Below are positions 1 to 8,220 of a DNA stretch of 64,000 bases, one piece after another; position 1 is the stretch's first letter, and every line of letters begins with the position of its first letter. The stretch comes from SYFY01 sp041752315. GTDB lineage: Bacteria; Pseudomonadota; Gammaproteobacteria; Pseudomonadales; Azotimanducaceae. The notes below the pieces were generated by a model that worked only from the letters and a program-made list of their open reading frames with translations, made no database searches and was not told where the DNA came from. The stretch is from the NCBI GenBank assembly GCA_041752315.1, contig JBGSHJ010000066.1:124001-188000 (forward strand). The letters run 5' to 3'. A program made the position numbers and the translations under genes.

Positions 1-2
1 TC

Positions 3-593
3 ACCGATTCGCTGATCCAGGCTTATGCCCGGATCCCACAGCTGGTTGATCAGATGCACCTGCCCGTACAGTCTGGTTCCGATCGAGTGCTGACCATGAT
101 GAAACGCGGCCATACCGTGCTCGAATACAAGTCGCGGATCCGGGCCTTGCGCAAGGTGAGGCCGAATATCAGTCTGTCGTCGGATTTCATCATCGGTTTT
201 CCCGGTGAGACCGATGACGACTTTGCCGGCACGGTCAAGCTCATCGAAGAACTTGGCTTCGATCATTCCTACAGCTTCATCTACAGCGCGCGCCCTGGCA
301 CCCCGGCGGCCGATCTGCCGGATGACACACCGATGGAGGTCAAGAAACATCGCCTGGCAATCGTGCAGGACATGATCAGTGCCAATGCTGCGCGGATCTC
401 CGGGCAGATGGTTGGAACGGTACAGAGAATTCTGGTCAGTGGCCGATCACCAAGGGATCCGGGCCAGTTTCAGGGACGTACCGAGAACAATCGGGTGGTG
501 AGCTTCCGGGGGGACGATCCGGCGGTTATAGGTCAGTTTGTCGACGTCCACATCATCGAGGCACATCGCAACTTCCTGCGTGGTACGGCGTGA
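3..593 (+). CDS. miaB: tRNA-2-methylthio-N6-dimethylallyladenosine synthase MiaB, 3' part
   Basis: The reading frame is open from the first bases of the window, so only about the last 196 residues of a protein that is usually about 470 residues are present. MiaB is a cytoplasmic radical-SAM enzyme that adds the methylthio group to i6A37 of tRNAs reading UNN codons. The visible part includes the core motif HLPVQSGSDRVL, the FIIGFPGET segment of the SAM barrel, and a C-terminal TRAM-like domain (GTVQRILVSGRSPRD through NRVVSF) expected to bind tRNA. The radical-SAM cysteines lie upstream of the window. It heads a tight operon: its TGA overlaps a GTG-started 38-codon frame, followed by phoH. The identification is confident because both the domain sequence and the neighbour order agree. 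Confidence 0.95.
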   Translation, partial: TDSLIQAYARIPQLVDQMHLPVQSGSDRVLTMMKRGHTVLEYKSRIRALRKVRPNISLSSDFIIGFPGETDDDFAGTVKLIEELGFDHSYSFIYSARPGTPAADLPDDTPMEVKKHRLAIVQDMISANAARISGQMVGTVQRILVSGRSPRDPGQFQGRTENNRVVSFRGDDPAVIGQFVDVHIIEAHRNFLRGTA

Positions 594-706
594 AGCGTGT
601 CAGTGGCTCCAAGGCAAGCTCGACCGAGGTCCCGGCAAAGCCATTTGACAGCAGCGGCTCGACCGATATCCTTCGACGTGAGGACCTTGACCAGAGGACG
701 TATTGA
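590..706 (+). CDS. possible 38-residue microprotein between miaB and phoH
   Basis: A GTG at 590 overlaps the miaB stop (GTGA) and the frame ends in a TGA that overlaps the phoH TTG start (TTGA), giving 4-nt overlaps on both sides. The product would be 38 residues, polar and Ser-rich at the start and charged at the end (ends DLDQRTY). I recognise no family. The exact overlaps resemble translational coupling elsewhere in this operon (ybeY/corC, corC/lnt), which is the main argument that it is translated. There is no separate Shine-Dalgarno beyond what lies inside miaB. It could equally be a chance open frame in a 109-nt spacer. Confidence 0.35.
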   Translation: MKRVSGSKASSTEVPAKPFDSSGSTDILRREDLDQRTY

Positions 707-1797
707 GCGACCCAGAAACCGGAATACGAGTACAAACCGCGGGTGAAACATCGCCGGAAAAATCCGATTCCGGCGCCGACCCCAGAATAGTGGCGCTGAA
801 CAGCACCATCACCGTTGAGCCCAATGATTCGCACCGCCTGGCGGCGTTGTGTGGTCCTTACGACCAGAACCTGAAACATCTGGAAAAGCGGCTGGGGGTG
901 CATATCCGCAACCGCGGCAACCGCTTTCAGATCAGCGGCGGCGAACGACGTGTCCGGGCGGCAGGCGCCCTGATCCAGGAGTTGTACCTGCAGACCAGGG
1001 ACCACGCAGAGATCGAGCCTGACATGGTGCATCTGTTCCTGCAGGAGTCCGGTGTGGACTCGCTGCTTGCGGATATTTCCCGCGATGAGTCGCGCGAACA
1101 CGATCCGCAGGAGATCCTGGTACGCACGACACGCAAGATGGTGCGGGTGCGGGGAGGGAACCAGGCGAGTTATGTACAGGCTGTTCGCGAACACGATATC
1201 AATTTTGGCATCGGACCGGCTGGAACCGGAAAGACCTATCTCGCCGTTGCCTGCGCCGTTGAAGCACTCGAATCTCATCGTGTGGCGCGCATCATTCTGG
1301 TGCGCCCAGCGGTGGAAGCAGGTGAAAAGCTTGGCTTCCTGCCCGGTGACCTTGCACAGAAGATCGATCCGTACCTTCGCCCGCTCTACGATGCGCTGTA
1401 CGAAATGATGGGAACGGAAAAAGTGACCAAGGCCATCGAGCGAAACCTCATCGAAGTCGCTCCGCTGGCCTATATGCGCGGCCGGACACTTAACAATGCC
1501 TTCATCATTCTCGACGAAAGTCAGAACACCACCATCGAGCAGATGAAAATGTTCCTGACCCGGATCGGCTTCGGTTCCACCGCCGTGATCACCGGGGATA
1601 TCACTCAGATCGACCTTCAACGTGGCCAGGAATCAGGGCTCGTGCACGTGCGCCGCGTTCTCAAGGATATCGAGGGGATTCACTTCACCCATTTCAATTC
1701 ACGCGACGTGGTCCGTCATCCTCTGGTCCAGAAGATCGTCGATGCCTACGCTGCCTTTCAGTACGCAGGTGGCAGAGACGAAAGCCATGGCCGTTGA
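703..1797 (+). CDS. phoH: PhoH-family ATPase (YbeZ)
   Basis: This 364-residue cytoplasmic protein is a PhoH-like P-loop ATPase. It has a Walker A motif GPAGTGKT at residues 171-178 and a Walker B-like ILDESQ ending near residue 274. The N-terminal region (TITVEPNDSHRLAALCGPYD) resembles YbeZ proteins, which associate with the RNase YbeY and with ribosome metabolism. An in-frame TGA at 688-690 limits the start. TTG at 703, preceded by AGAGG at 693-697, is the first usable start and overlaps the upstream 38-codon frame. An internal GTG at 790 is the alternative. It sits between miaB and ybeY as in many Proteobacteria and overlaps ybeY by 11 nt. Confidence 0.93.
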   Translation: MSDPETGIRVQTAGETSPEKSDSGADPRIVALNSTITVEPNDSHRLAALCGPYDQNLKHLEKRLGVHIRNRGNRFQISGGERRVRAAGALIQELYLQTRDHAEIEPDMVHLFLQESGVDSLLADISRDESREHDPQEILVRTTRKMVRVRGGNQASYVQAVREHDINFGIGPAGTGKTYLAVACAVEALESHRVARIILVRPAVEAGEKLGFLPGDLAQKIDPYLRPLYDALYEMMGTEKVTKAIERNLIEVAPLAYMRGRTLNNAFIILDESQNTTIEQMKMFLTRIGFGSTAVITGDITQIDLQRGQESGLVHVRRVLKDIEGIHFTHFNSRDVVRHPLVQKIVDAYAAFQYAGGRDESHGR

Positions 1798-2230
1798 GGT
1801 GCAGGTGGCGAGCATTCTGAACGGCCTGCCAGACGAAACCCTGATCGTAAACTGGGCAGACTCGGTGCGGACGATGCTCGGTACCGAGAAGAGTCAGGTC
1901 TGCATTCGAATCGTGGATGAGACAGAAGGGCAGCAGCTGAATTCCCGGTACCGGAAATTTGACAAGCCGACCAACGTGCTGAGCTTTGCCGCAGACATGG
2001 ATCTGCCTGATCTGGAATTGCTCGGTGACATCGTCATCTGTGCACCGGTGGTGGAACGCGAGGCGAGTGAGCAGCGCAAGTCGCTGGCGCATCACTTTGC
2101 ACACATGGTGGTGCACGGCATGCTGCATCTGCATGGTTACGATCACGAGAACGACGAGGAAGCGGAAGAAATGGAAAACCTGGAAGCAGTAGTGCTCGCC
2201 GGTTTTGGCATCGCACATCCCTACCAATGA
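1787..2230 (+). CDS. ybeY: endoribonuclease / rRNA maturation factor YbeY
   Basis: YbeY is a metal-dependent endoribonuclease needed for 16S rRNA 3'-end maturation and ribosome quality control. The 147-residue frame contains the family signature HGMLHLHGYDH at residues 110-120, giving the three zinc ligands H110, H114 and H120. The conserved segment PTNVLSFAAD lies at about residues 61-70. The ATG at 1787 gives the length typical of the family and overlaps the phoH stop by 11 nt; a longer frame upstream runs inside phoH and is not used. Its stop overlaps the corC ATG by 4 nt, so translation is probably coupled. Confidence 0.95.
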   Translation: MAVEVQVASILNGLPDETLIVNWADSVRTMLGTEKSQVCIRIVDETEGQQLNSRYRKFDKPTNVLSFAADMDLPDLELLGDIVICAPVVEREASEQRKSLAHHFAHMVVHGMLHLHGYDHENDEEAEEMENLEAVVLAGFGIAHPYQ

Positions 2231-3084
2231 GTGAACTTCGGCAGACGGACGACAGTATTCGTCCCGATTCACCCCGGCGAGGTGTTTACGACTGGTTTGT
2301 AAGCCTGTTCAGTGATGAACCGGAAACACGCGCCGAACTGCTGGAGATGCTGCGAGACGCCGCGGAACGCCAGTTGGTTGATGCCGGTGCGCTCAACATC
2401 ATCTATGGCGCCATCGGCGTTTCCGAAATGCAGGCACGCGACATCATGGTGCCCCGCTCCCAACTCGCGTTTGTGCGGGAAGACGACTCTCTGGACGAGA
2501 TCATCAGAGTGGTGGTGGATACCCAGCACTCGCGATTTCCGGTCATCGGCAACGACCTCGATGACGTCAAGGGCATACTGCATGCCAAGGATCTGATACG
2601 TCTGCTGCTGGATGGTGGACGTGAACAATTCCACATCAAGGACCACATGCGGCAAGCGACGGCGATCCCGGAGAGCAAACGTCTCAACGTTCTCCTTGAG
2701 GAATTTCGAGCCAACCGCAACCACATGGCCGTGGTGGTCGATGAATATGGACAGGTTGCAGGAGTGGTCACGATCGAAGATGTACTGGAGCAGATTGTTG
2801 GCGAGATCGAAGACGAACACGACGTCGATGACGCGGGTGGAATCAAACCGATGGCCGATGGCTGGTTTGTCGTCAAGGCCGAAACAACGATTGAAGACTT
2901 CAACGAGCACTTCAAGACCCACTTTGAGGATGATGAGTTCGACACCATCGGCGGCATTGTCCTGCAGGCATTTGGCCACCTGCCCAAGCGAGGCGAGCGT
3001 ACCGTACTCGGAGATTACGAATTCCGGGTACTGAACTCGGACTCTCGTCGATTGCGGCTTCTGCGTGTTCGCATAGACGCATGA
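2227..3084 (+). CDS. corC: CorC/YbeX-family CBS-domain protein
   Basis: This 285-residue protein has an N-terminal linker, two CBS domains (roughly residues 70-190, with MVPRSQLAFV and VVVDEYGQVAGVVTIEDVLEQIVGEI seen as the two halves) and a C-terminal CorC_HlyC transporter-associated domain ending near residue 280. The family has been linked to magnesium/cobalt efflux and more recently to ribosome metabolism through the ybeX name; the exact role is unsettled. No membrane segment is present, so it is cytoplasmic or peripheral. The start is the ATG overlapping the ybeY stop (ATGA), and its own stop overlaps the lnt ATG. The neighbour order ybeZ-ybeY-ybeX-lnt is the standard one. Confidence 0.93.
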   Translation: MSELRQTDDSIRPDSPRRGVYDWFVSLFSDEPETRAELLEMLRDAAERQLVDAGALNIIYGAIGVSEMQARDIMVPRSQLAFVREDDSLDEIIRVVVDTQHSRFPVIGNDLDDVKGILHAKDLIRLLLDGGREQFHIKDHMRQATAIPESKRLNVLLEEFRANRNHMAVVVDEYGQVAGVVTIEDVLEQIVGEIEDEHDVDDAGGIKPMADGWFVVKAETTIEDFNEHFKTHFEDDEFDTIGGIVLQAFGHLPKRGERTVLGDYEFRVLNSDSRRLRLLRVRIDA

Positions 3085-4538
3085 TATTCCTGGTCGCCGC
3101 ACTGTGTGGCGGCGCACTGGTTCTGTCCCTGGCGCCGTTCAACCTCTGGCCGCTCGCGTTGGTATCGGCAGGTGGAGTCTACACGATACTCCTGCGCCAT
3201 CCCGAGGCAGTGAATCGCATAGGCTTTGCGTTTGGACTGGCCAAGTTTGGCATCGGCGTGTCGTGGGTCTATGTCAGCATCCATGTTTATGGCAGCGCCA
3301 GCCCGTTCCTTGCCGGAGCTCTCGTACTGCTCATGGTAACGTTCATGTCCTTGTTTTGCATCGCACAGATGCGACTGTTTCTCGGCTTGAAGACCCAGCG
3401 CGAATGGCTGAACTGGCTGGTCTTTGCAGCCATCTGGGTATTGTTCGAGTGGTTCTGGACCTGGTTTCTCACCGGATTCCCCTGGTTGTTTGCAGGTTAT
3501 GGTCAACTGCCAGCACCATGGGCAGCGTTTGCGCCTGTAGGAGGTGTTTTTCTCGTCAGCTTTGCAGTGGTGCTCGTGGGTACCGCGATGAGCGGGATTG
3601 CCCGGTCACCACGAACAGCGCTGTCTGTAATCATCGTGACTGCACTCACTGGCTGGTTTGTTGAACGTATCGACTGGACCACAGCAGGTGAAACCTATTC
3701 GGCAGCCCTGGTACAAGGAAACACTGAACAGTCGGTGAAGTGGAATCAGGACCAGCGGGAGACAATTGTTCGGACCCACGTGCAAATGAGCGCGCCCTGG
3801 TGGGGCAAGGCCGATGTGATCGTCTGGCCGGAAGGGGCGGTTACCTACTGGGCGCATGAGGCGGAAACGCTGCTCACCCAGCTGCATCGACGAGGTGTTC
3901 GCTCCGAAACCGCACTGGTGACGGGTATCCCGATTGCGGAACGAACCGACGATGCTGTCGATGTCTATAACGGGGTGATCGCTGTTGGCGCCGCACATGG
4001 GCAGTATCGAAAGCAGGACCTGGTCCCGTTCGGGGAATACGTGCCACTCGAAGGTCTGCTGCGGGGACTGATTGCGTTTTTTGATCTGCCGATGTCCGGT
4101 TTCAGCGCCGGGAGCACGCACCAGCCCCTGCTGCAGCTGAAGAACCTGCGAGCTGCGATGCTGATCTGCTACGAAATTGCCTATCCGGCAACGGTACGTT
4201 CCCAGAGTCTCGATGCAGATGTGCTGCTGACGATTTCCAATGACACCTGGTTCGGATCCAGTATCGGTCCGCTTCAGCATATGCAGATTGCACAGATGCG
4301 TGCACTCGAAACTGGTCGATGGGTACTGCGCGCAACCAACAACGGGGTAACCGGCATCATCAATCCGCAGGGAGAGATCACTGCCTCCCTCCCGCAGTTT
4401 CAGGCAGCGGTTCTTCATGGATCGTTCCAGTCCGTTACCGGATCGACCCCCTTTCAACGCTTTGGCAACTGGCCGGTACTGATCTTTGGTTGCCTGATTC
4501 TCGTTTTGGCCATGACGAGCCGTCGCTCCGGGCGCTGA
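3081..4538 (+). CDS. lnt: apolipoprotein N-acyltransferase Lnt
   Basis: Lnt is the inner-membrane enzyme that transfers a third acyl chain to the N-terminal cysteine of lipoproteins before Lol export. The 485-residue protein has hydrophobic membrane segments over about the first 190 residues and a nitrilase-fold periplasmic domain after them. The catalytic triad is visible as E251 (VWPEGAVTYW), K311 (YRKQDLVPFGEY) and C363 (MLICYEIAYP). The start overlaps the corC stop by 4 nt. The next gene is lptE, 51 nt downstream. leuS, which often sits in front of lptE, is absent at this position. Confidence 0.96.
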   Translation: MIFLVAALCGGALVLSLAPFNLWPLALVSAGGVYTILLRHPEAVNRIGFAFGLAKFGIGVSWVYVSIHVYGSASPFLAGALVLLMVTFMSLFCIAQMRLFLGLKTQREWLNWLVFAAIWVLFEWFWTWFLTGFPWLFAGYGQLPAPWAAFAPVGGVFLVSFAVVLVGTAMSGIARSPRTALSVIIVTALTGWFVERIDWTTAGETYSAALVQGNTEQSVKWNQDQRETIVRTHVQMSAPWWGKADVIVWPEGAVTYWAHEAETLLTQLHRRGVRSETALVTGIPIAERTDDAVDVYNGVIAVGAAHGQYRKQDLVPFGEYVPLEGLLRGLIAFFDLPMSGFSAGSTHQPLLQLKNLRAAMLICYEIAYPATVRSQSLDADVLLTISNDTWFGSSIGPLQHMQIAQMRALETGRWVLRATNNGVTGIINPQGEITASLPQFQAAVLHGSFQSVTGSTPFQRFGNWPVLIFGCLILVLAMTSRRSGR

Positions 4539-4589
4539 TGCGCTGCTGGCCTGATGATATGCTGCGTTGTCTGCAACCTGCGTGTCCCC

Positions 4590-5111
4590 ATGAACCTGAT
4601 CACCATGCGCCTTGGCCTGAGTGTCCTGCTCCTGCTGCTCACCGGATGTGGTTTCCACTTGCGAACTTATCAGGTGGATGCAGCGTTCCAGAACTATTTC
4701 ATCGCTGCCGGTGAAACAAGCGTGTTTGCGGCGGATCTGCGGCGCATGCTGAAAAGTAGCGGCGTTGTCGAATCGGCCAGCCGCTCCGCCGCCGATGTGG
4801 TGGTGGAAGTACTCGAGGAACGAGATCAACAGCGCGCGGTGTCCACGACCGGCAACGCACGGGTGGCCGAATACGAACTCGAAGTAGGCGTCAACGTCCG
4901 GATCACCAACGGCGCAGGGGTTGAACTGGCACCTGCGCAGTGGATCAACCGGACGAGGGTTTTTCGCGTTGATCGCGACAACCTTACCAGCAACAGTGAA
5001 GAACAGTCGCTGATCCAGCGCGAACTTCGTGCGGATGTTGGTCAGGCGCTGCTGCGGACGGTTAACGCGGTGTCGCGCAACCAGAACCCTGACCCAGCCA
5101 ATGCAGGCTGA
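4590..5111 (+). CDS. lptE: LPS-assembly lipoprotein LptE
   Basis: LptE is the outer-membrane lipoprotein that plugs the LptD barrel during lipopolysaccharide export. The ATG at 4590 gives MNLITMRLG, a hydrophobic stretch and the lipobox LLTGC, the cysteine being lipidated. A further ATG at 4605 would give a shorter signal peptide and is also possible. After the cysteine comes the typical GFHLR. The mature part is about 150 residues, consistent with the family, which is poorly conserved in sequence. The identification relies on the lipobox, the GCGFHLR start, the size and the position directly before holA, with which it overlaps by 11 nt. Confidence 0.88.
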   Translation: MNLITMRLGLSVLLLLLTGCGFHLRTYQVDAAFQNYFIAAGETSVFAADLRRMLKSSGVVESASRSAADVVVEVLEERDQQRAVSTTGNARVAEYELEVGVNVRITNGAGVELAPAQWINRTRVFRVDRDNLTSNSEEQSLIQRELRADVGQALLRTVNAVSRNQNPDPANAG

Positions 5112-6111
5112 AGGCAGGGATCTGCGCAACGCACTGAAAACCGGTGTTCCACCGGTTGTGCTGATCTCCGGTGATGAGACGTTGCTGGTCGAAGAAGCCT
5201 GCGACCTGGTGCTGACAAACGCACGCTTGGAAGGGTTCGATGAACGTGATGTCCGGTTTGCGGAAAGTGGATTCACCTGGGAATCGTTGCTTGAAGAAGC
5301 GCAGAGCATGTCGTTGTTTGGCGGGAGAAAAGTCATCGATCTGCGCATGCAGTCCCTGCGAATGGAAGGGCAAACCACTACCCAGATCCTGAAGAAGCTG
5401 GTGTCCGCGCCAAATCCCGATACTCGGGTACTGATTCGCACACCGGAACTCAGGAAGGAACAGCGCAGTGCGGCGTGGTGCAAGGCCATAGATCAGGGTG
5501 GGCTGGTGGTCACCATTCGGGCCATCGAAAGTGGCGCATTTCCAGCCTGGCTGAGCGACCGATTGCGCAACGCCGGCCTGAAACTGGAACGGGATGCGCT
5601 TGAGTTTCTTGCCGACATGATGGAAGGCAACACGCTGGCCGCGGTGCAGGAAATCGAACGTCTCAAGCTCAGCGGACTGCAACCGCCGATCAGTCGCGAT
5701 GCACTTGCTGACCTGCTGGAAGATTCGAGTCATCACTCGGGGTTTGCGTTTGTCGATGCCGTGTTTGCAGGGGAGGCAACACGTGTTGCCCGTGTCCTGA
5801 CAGGGCTTGCACAGGAGGGCCAGAGCCTGTTCGGACCTTTGTCATTGTTGACGAGTGCACTGAGAAGGGCAGAAAAAGGTGACTGGATGCCACCGCGTCA
5901 ACAACGCGCCCTGCCAGGTTTTCGCAAGCGGGCAGGGTCGATTGCCGAGGTCCTGGCACGTTGTGCGTTGATAGATCAACAGGGAAAGGGACAACTGCTC
6001 GGTGATGCATGGGAAAGTCTGATGAGCCTGTCACTCAATCTCTGTGGCAAGTCGCTGCCCGGCATCTCCGAACTGCGACCCTGGCTGCTGCGCCACCAGG
6101 GAACCCAATGA
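5101..6111 (+). CDS. holA: DNA polymerase III subunit delta
   Basis: HolA is the delta subunit of the clamp-loader complex, which opens the beta sliding clamp. The 336-residue frame from ATG 5101 shows the conserved N-terminal pattern (VVLISGDETLLVEEACD), an internal SLFGGRKVIDLRM segment that contacts the clamp, and the helical collar part with LADMMEGNTLAAVQEIERLKL. The start lies within the end of lptE, an overlap of 11 nt, giving a coupled pair as is usual in gammaproteobacteria. Downstream the gene meets a minus-strand gene tail to tail, 46 nt away. The usual nadD neighbour is not there. Confidence 0.93.
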   Translation: MQAEGRDLRNALKTGVPPVVLISGDETLLVEEACDLVLTNARLEGFDERDVRFAESGFTWESLLEEAQSMSLFGGRKVIDLRMQSLRMEGQTTTQILKKLVSAPNPDTRVLIRTPELRKEQRSAAWCKAIDQGGLVVTIRAIESGAFPAWLSDRLRNAGLKLERDALEFLADMMEGNTLAAVQEIERLKLSGLQPPISRDALADLLEDSSHHSGFAFVDAVFAGEATRVARVLTGLAQEGQSLFGPLSLLTSALRRAEKGDWMPPRQQRALPGFRKRAGSIAEVLARCALIDQQGKGQLLGDAWESLMSLSLNLCGKSLPGISELRPWLLRHQGTQ

Positions 6112-6157
6112 CCCGTTCGATCCTGCGGGCCGTCAAGTCCAGGCTGCCCAAAGGTTA

Positions 6158-6706
6158 TCAGTTCACCTTCGTGACGGCTTCCCCGCCCAATTCGACCACG
6201 TCAAGTTTGCCCCGTTCGCTGGAAAGAACGGTGATTGACGCGTTATCCGGGCGGAAGACTACCAGTCGGTCGTCATTGCACGCATGACCGACCGCCGCAT
6301 TGATGGCGATGAAATGCGAAAAAAAGATCGTGTCGCAAGGTTGTTCGAGCAGGCAATGCAGGATGTTGCTGCGCCATGCCTGCCAGAACGTGCCAAGGTC
6401 AGACCATCGTCCCGGCATGATGCTTTGCAACCACGCACTTCTGGCGACAAGATCGGTTGACTCGAACGGGATTTCGGCCACGCGCGGTTCGATCTGTACT
6501 TCGGTTGCCCACAGCGCCTGCAAGGGTTCGGCGGTCTGTCGAGCTCGTAACAGGGGTGAAGCAAACAGAGGCATCCGGCTGAGTCGGGAGAGTCGCTCGG
6601 CGGCTTGTTGAGACTGCTGCCGACCCAGAGGGTCCAGACCAGGATCGATGTTTTCGGCGATACCGGCGGCGGCGCGCCCGTGACGGACAAGATAGAGTCT
6701 GGCCAT
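6158..6706 (-). CDS. histidine phosphatase family protein
   Basis: The 182-residue protein begins MARLYLVRHGRA, the RHG motif that carries the phosphorylated histidine (H9) of the phosphoglycerate-mutase-like superfamily. SPLLRARQTAEPL follows at about residues 50-62, with the phosphate-binding arginines. E78 is in the right place for the acid, and the second histidine is H131 in FFSHFIAINA, where many relatives have GHG or SHG. The substrate cannot be assigned: members include SixA-like protein phosphatases, alpha-ribazole phosphatases and mutases. The ATG at 6706 is chosen because it directly precedes the conserved strand; a longer frame upstream is arginine-rich and unlikely to be translated. 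It stands alone, convergent with holA. Confidence 0.8.
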   Translation of the reverse strand: MARLYLVRHGRAAAGIAENIDPGLDPLGRQQSQQAAERLSRLSRMPLFASPLLRARQTAEPLQALWATEVQIEPRVAEIPFESTDLVARSAWLQSIMPGRWSDLGTFWQAWRSNILHCLLEQPCDTIFFSHFIAINAAVGHACNDDRLVVFRPDNASITVLSSERGKLDVVELGGEAVTKVN

Positions 6707-7118
6707 GACTTTTGTGGATATTCCTTGTGGTTGATCGCGTCGATGTCCGGAACGGCCAGGAGTCTGCTCGACAGAACATCGACGGGCTGGCGGAGTAATG
6801 GTGCTCCGATTTACCGTTTGTTTTCGCAGTGTGGAGCTTAACCCAAGCGCCTCCAGCGAACGACGGATCGGGCTCGAACAGACACTCGCCTCGCACCGTC
6901 GTCTTCCGCCGTGCAGGCTCCTGTGCCGATCCGTTCGTGAATCTTCTGCTGCTGCGGCCGCCGATAGGAGTGAAAAGACAGTGCCGGCTCCTTCCAGAGC
7001 CTCGCCGGGTGCTCGCCGTACTGGTAAGGACGACTGCGCGCCTTCGAGTCCGCGCCACACTGGCTTTTCGCGCATCTCGTCACCTTCGCGACGAAGTTTC
7101 ATGTATGGCCCGGGCTAG
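6707..7118. other. non-coding spacer between divergent genes
   Basis: About 410 nt lie between the histidine-phosphatase start and the promoter of the cobS-like gene. Frames on both strands are short, overlapping, and rich in Arg and Ser with no domain-like sequence. I found no tRNA, no strong hairpin with a T-run and no clear repeat. It may hold the phosphatase promoter, but I cannot point to good hexamers. Confidence 0.5.
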
Positions 7119-7147
7119 CGGACAATCCGGGATTGCGCACGTACAAT
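7119..7147 (+). promoter_or_regulatory. sigma70-type promoter for the cobS-like gene
   Basis: CGGACA at 7119-7124 and TACAAT at 7142-7147 are separated by 17 nt and would start transcription about 40 nt before the GTG at 7191. The -10 matches 5 of 6 consensus bases and the -35 matches 4 of 6. No operator-like repeat overlaps it. Confidence 0.5.
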
Positions 7148-7190
7148 AGCGGGCTTTGCCGTTTTCGACATAGCAGGAACAGGAACAGCC

Positions 7191-8192
7191 GTGAGTTTAG
7201 ATCAATCGGGTTTGTCACCGGATATGGTTCCGGACACTACTGTCAGCGTTCGCGAAGCCTTTGGTATCAATCTGGATCTGGCGGTCCCCGCCTTTTCCCA
7301 TCGTACCTCCCATGTGCCCGCAATAGACGCCGACTACATTTTCGATCGCGATACCACGCTGTCGATCCTGGCAGGCTTCACGCACAACCGACGGGTGATG
7401 ATCCAGGGTTACCACGGTACGGGTAAGTCGACGCACATCGAACAGGTTGCGGCTCGGTTGAACTGGCCTTGTGTGAGGGTGAACCTTGACAGCCATATCA
7501 GCCGTATCGATCTGGTCGGAAAGGATGCCATCGTGCTCAAGGATGGCAAGCAGATCACGGCGTTCAAGGAGGGTATCCTGCCGTGGGCGCTCCAGCACCC
7601 GGTGGCCCTGGTGTTTGATGAATATGACGCAGGACGCCCTGATGTCATGTTCGTGATTCAGAGGGTTCTCGAAGTTGAAGGCAAACTGACCCTGCTCGAC
7701 CAGAATCGTGTCATTCAGCCGCACCCCTTTTTCCGTCTGTTCAGCACAACCAACACGATCGGCCTGGGTGATACCACCGGGCTGTACCATGGCACTCAGC
7801 AGATCAACCAGGGTCAGATGGACCGCTGGAGCATTGTCACGACGCTGAACTATCTTCCGCACGACCAGGAAACGGCGATTGTTCTCGGCAAGGTAAAGAG
7901 TTATGCCGCAACCGACAGGGGACGGCGAACCATTTCCAACATGGTGAGTGTTGCCGAGCTGAGCCGTCGGGGATTCATCAATGGTGATGTGTCCGTGGTC
8001 ATGTCACCCCGAACCGTGCTTACCTGGGCGCAGAATGCCGAGATCTTTGGTGACATCGGTTTTGCCTTCCGCGTGACTTTCCTCAACAAATGCGATGAGC
8101 TCGAACGACCCATCGTCGCCGAGTACTACCAGCGCTGCATGGGCGAGGATCTTGGTGATGCGACAGCTGGCATATCGCTGAAAACCTCCTGA
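7191..8192 (+). CDS. cobS: CobS-like AAA+ ATPase (MoxR superfamily)
   Basis: This 333-residue cytoplasmic ATPase resembles CobS, the AAA+ subunit of aerobic cobaltochelatase, where a CobS/CobT hexamer drives cobalt insertion by CobN. Walker A is GYHGTGKS at residues 73-80 and Walker B is ALVFDEYDAG at about residues 139-148. The sensor segment LFSTTNTIGLGDTTGLYHGT is very CobS-like. The GTG at 7191 follows a GGAAC-type ribosome site. A cobT-like gene starts 28 nt downstream, so the two form one unit. No cobN or other cobalamin gene is in the window. The pair could therefore act with a distant CobN or as a general AAA+/VWA chaperone. Confidence 0.85.
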   Translation: MSLDQSGLSPDMVPDTTVSVREAFGINLDLAVPAFSHRTSHVPAIDADYIFDRDTTLSILAGFTHNRRVMIQGYHGTGKSTHIEQVAARLNWPCVRVNLDSHISRIDLVGKDAIVLKDGKQITAFKEGILPWALQHPVALVFDEYDAGRPDVMFVIQRVLEVEGKLTLLDQNRVIQPHPFFRLFSTTNTIGLGDTTGLYHGTQQINQGQMDRWSIVTTLNYLPHDQETAIVLGKVKSYAATDRGRRTISNMVSVAELSRRGFINGDVSVVMSPRTVLTWAQNAEIFGDIGFAFRVTFLNKCDELERPIVAEYYQRCMGEDLGDATAGISLKTS

Positions 8193-8220
8193 CCACCAGA
8201 GCGAAAGAGGGCAGATAGCC

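Noticed and set aside
553..1620. 355-residue open frame antisense to phoH
   Set aside because: No recognisable domain, fully covered by phoH.
3606..5489. 627-residue open frame antisense to lnt, lptE and holA
   Set aside because: It crosses three well-identified genes on the other strand; sequence is rich in Arg, His and Ser with no domain. It is a by-product of the codon use of the real genes.
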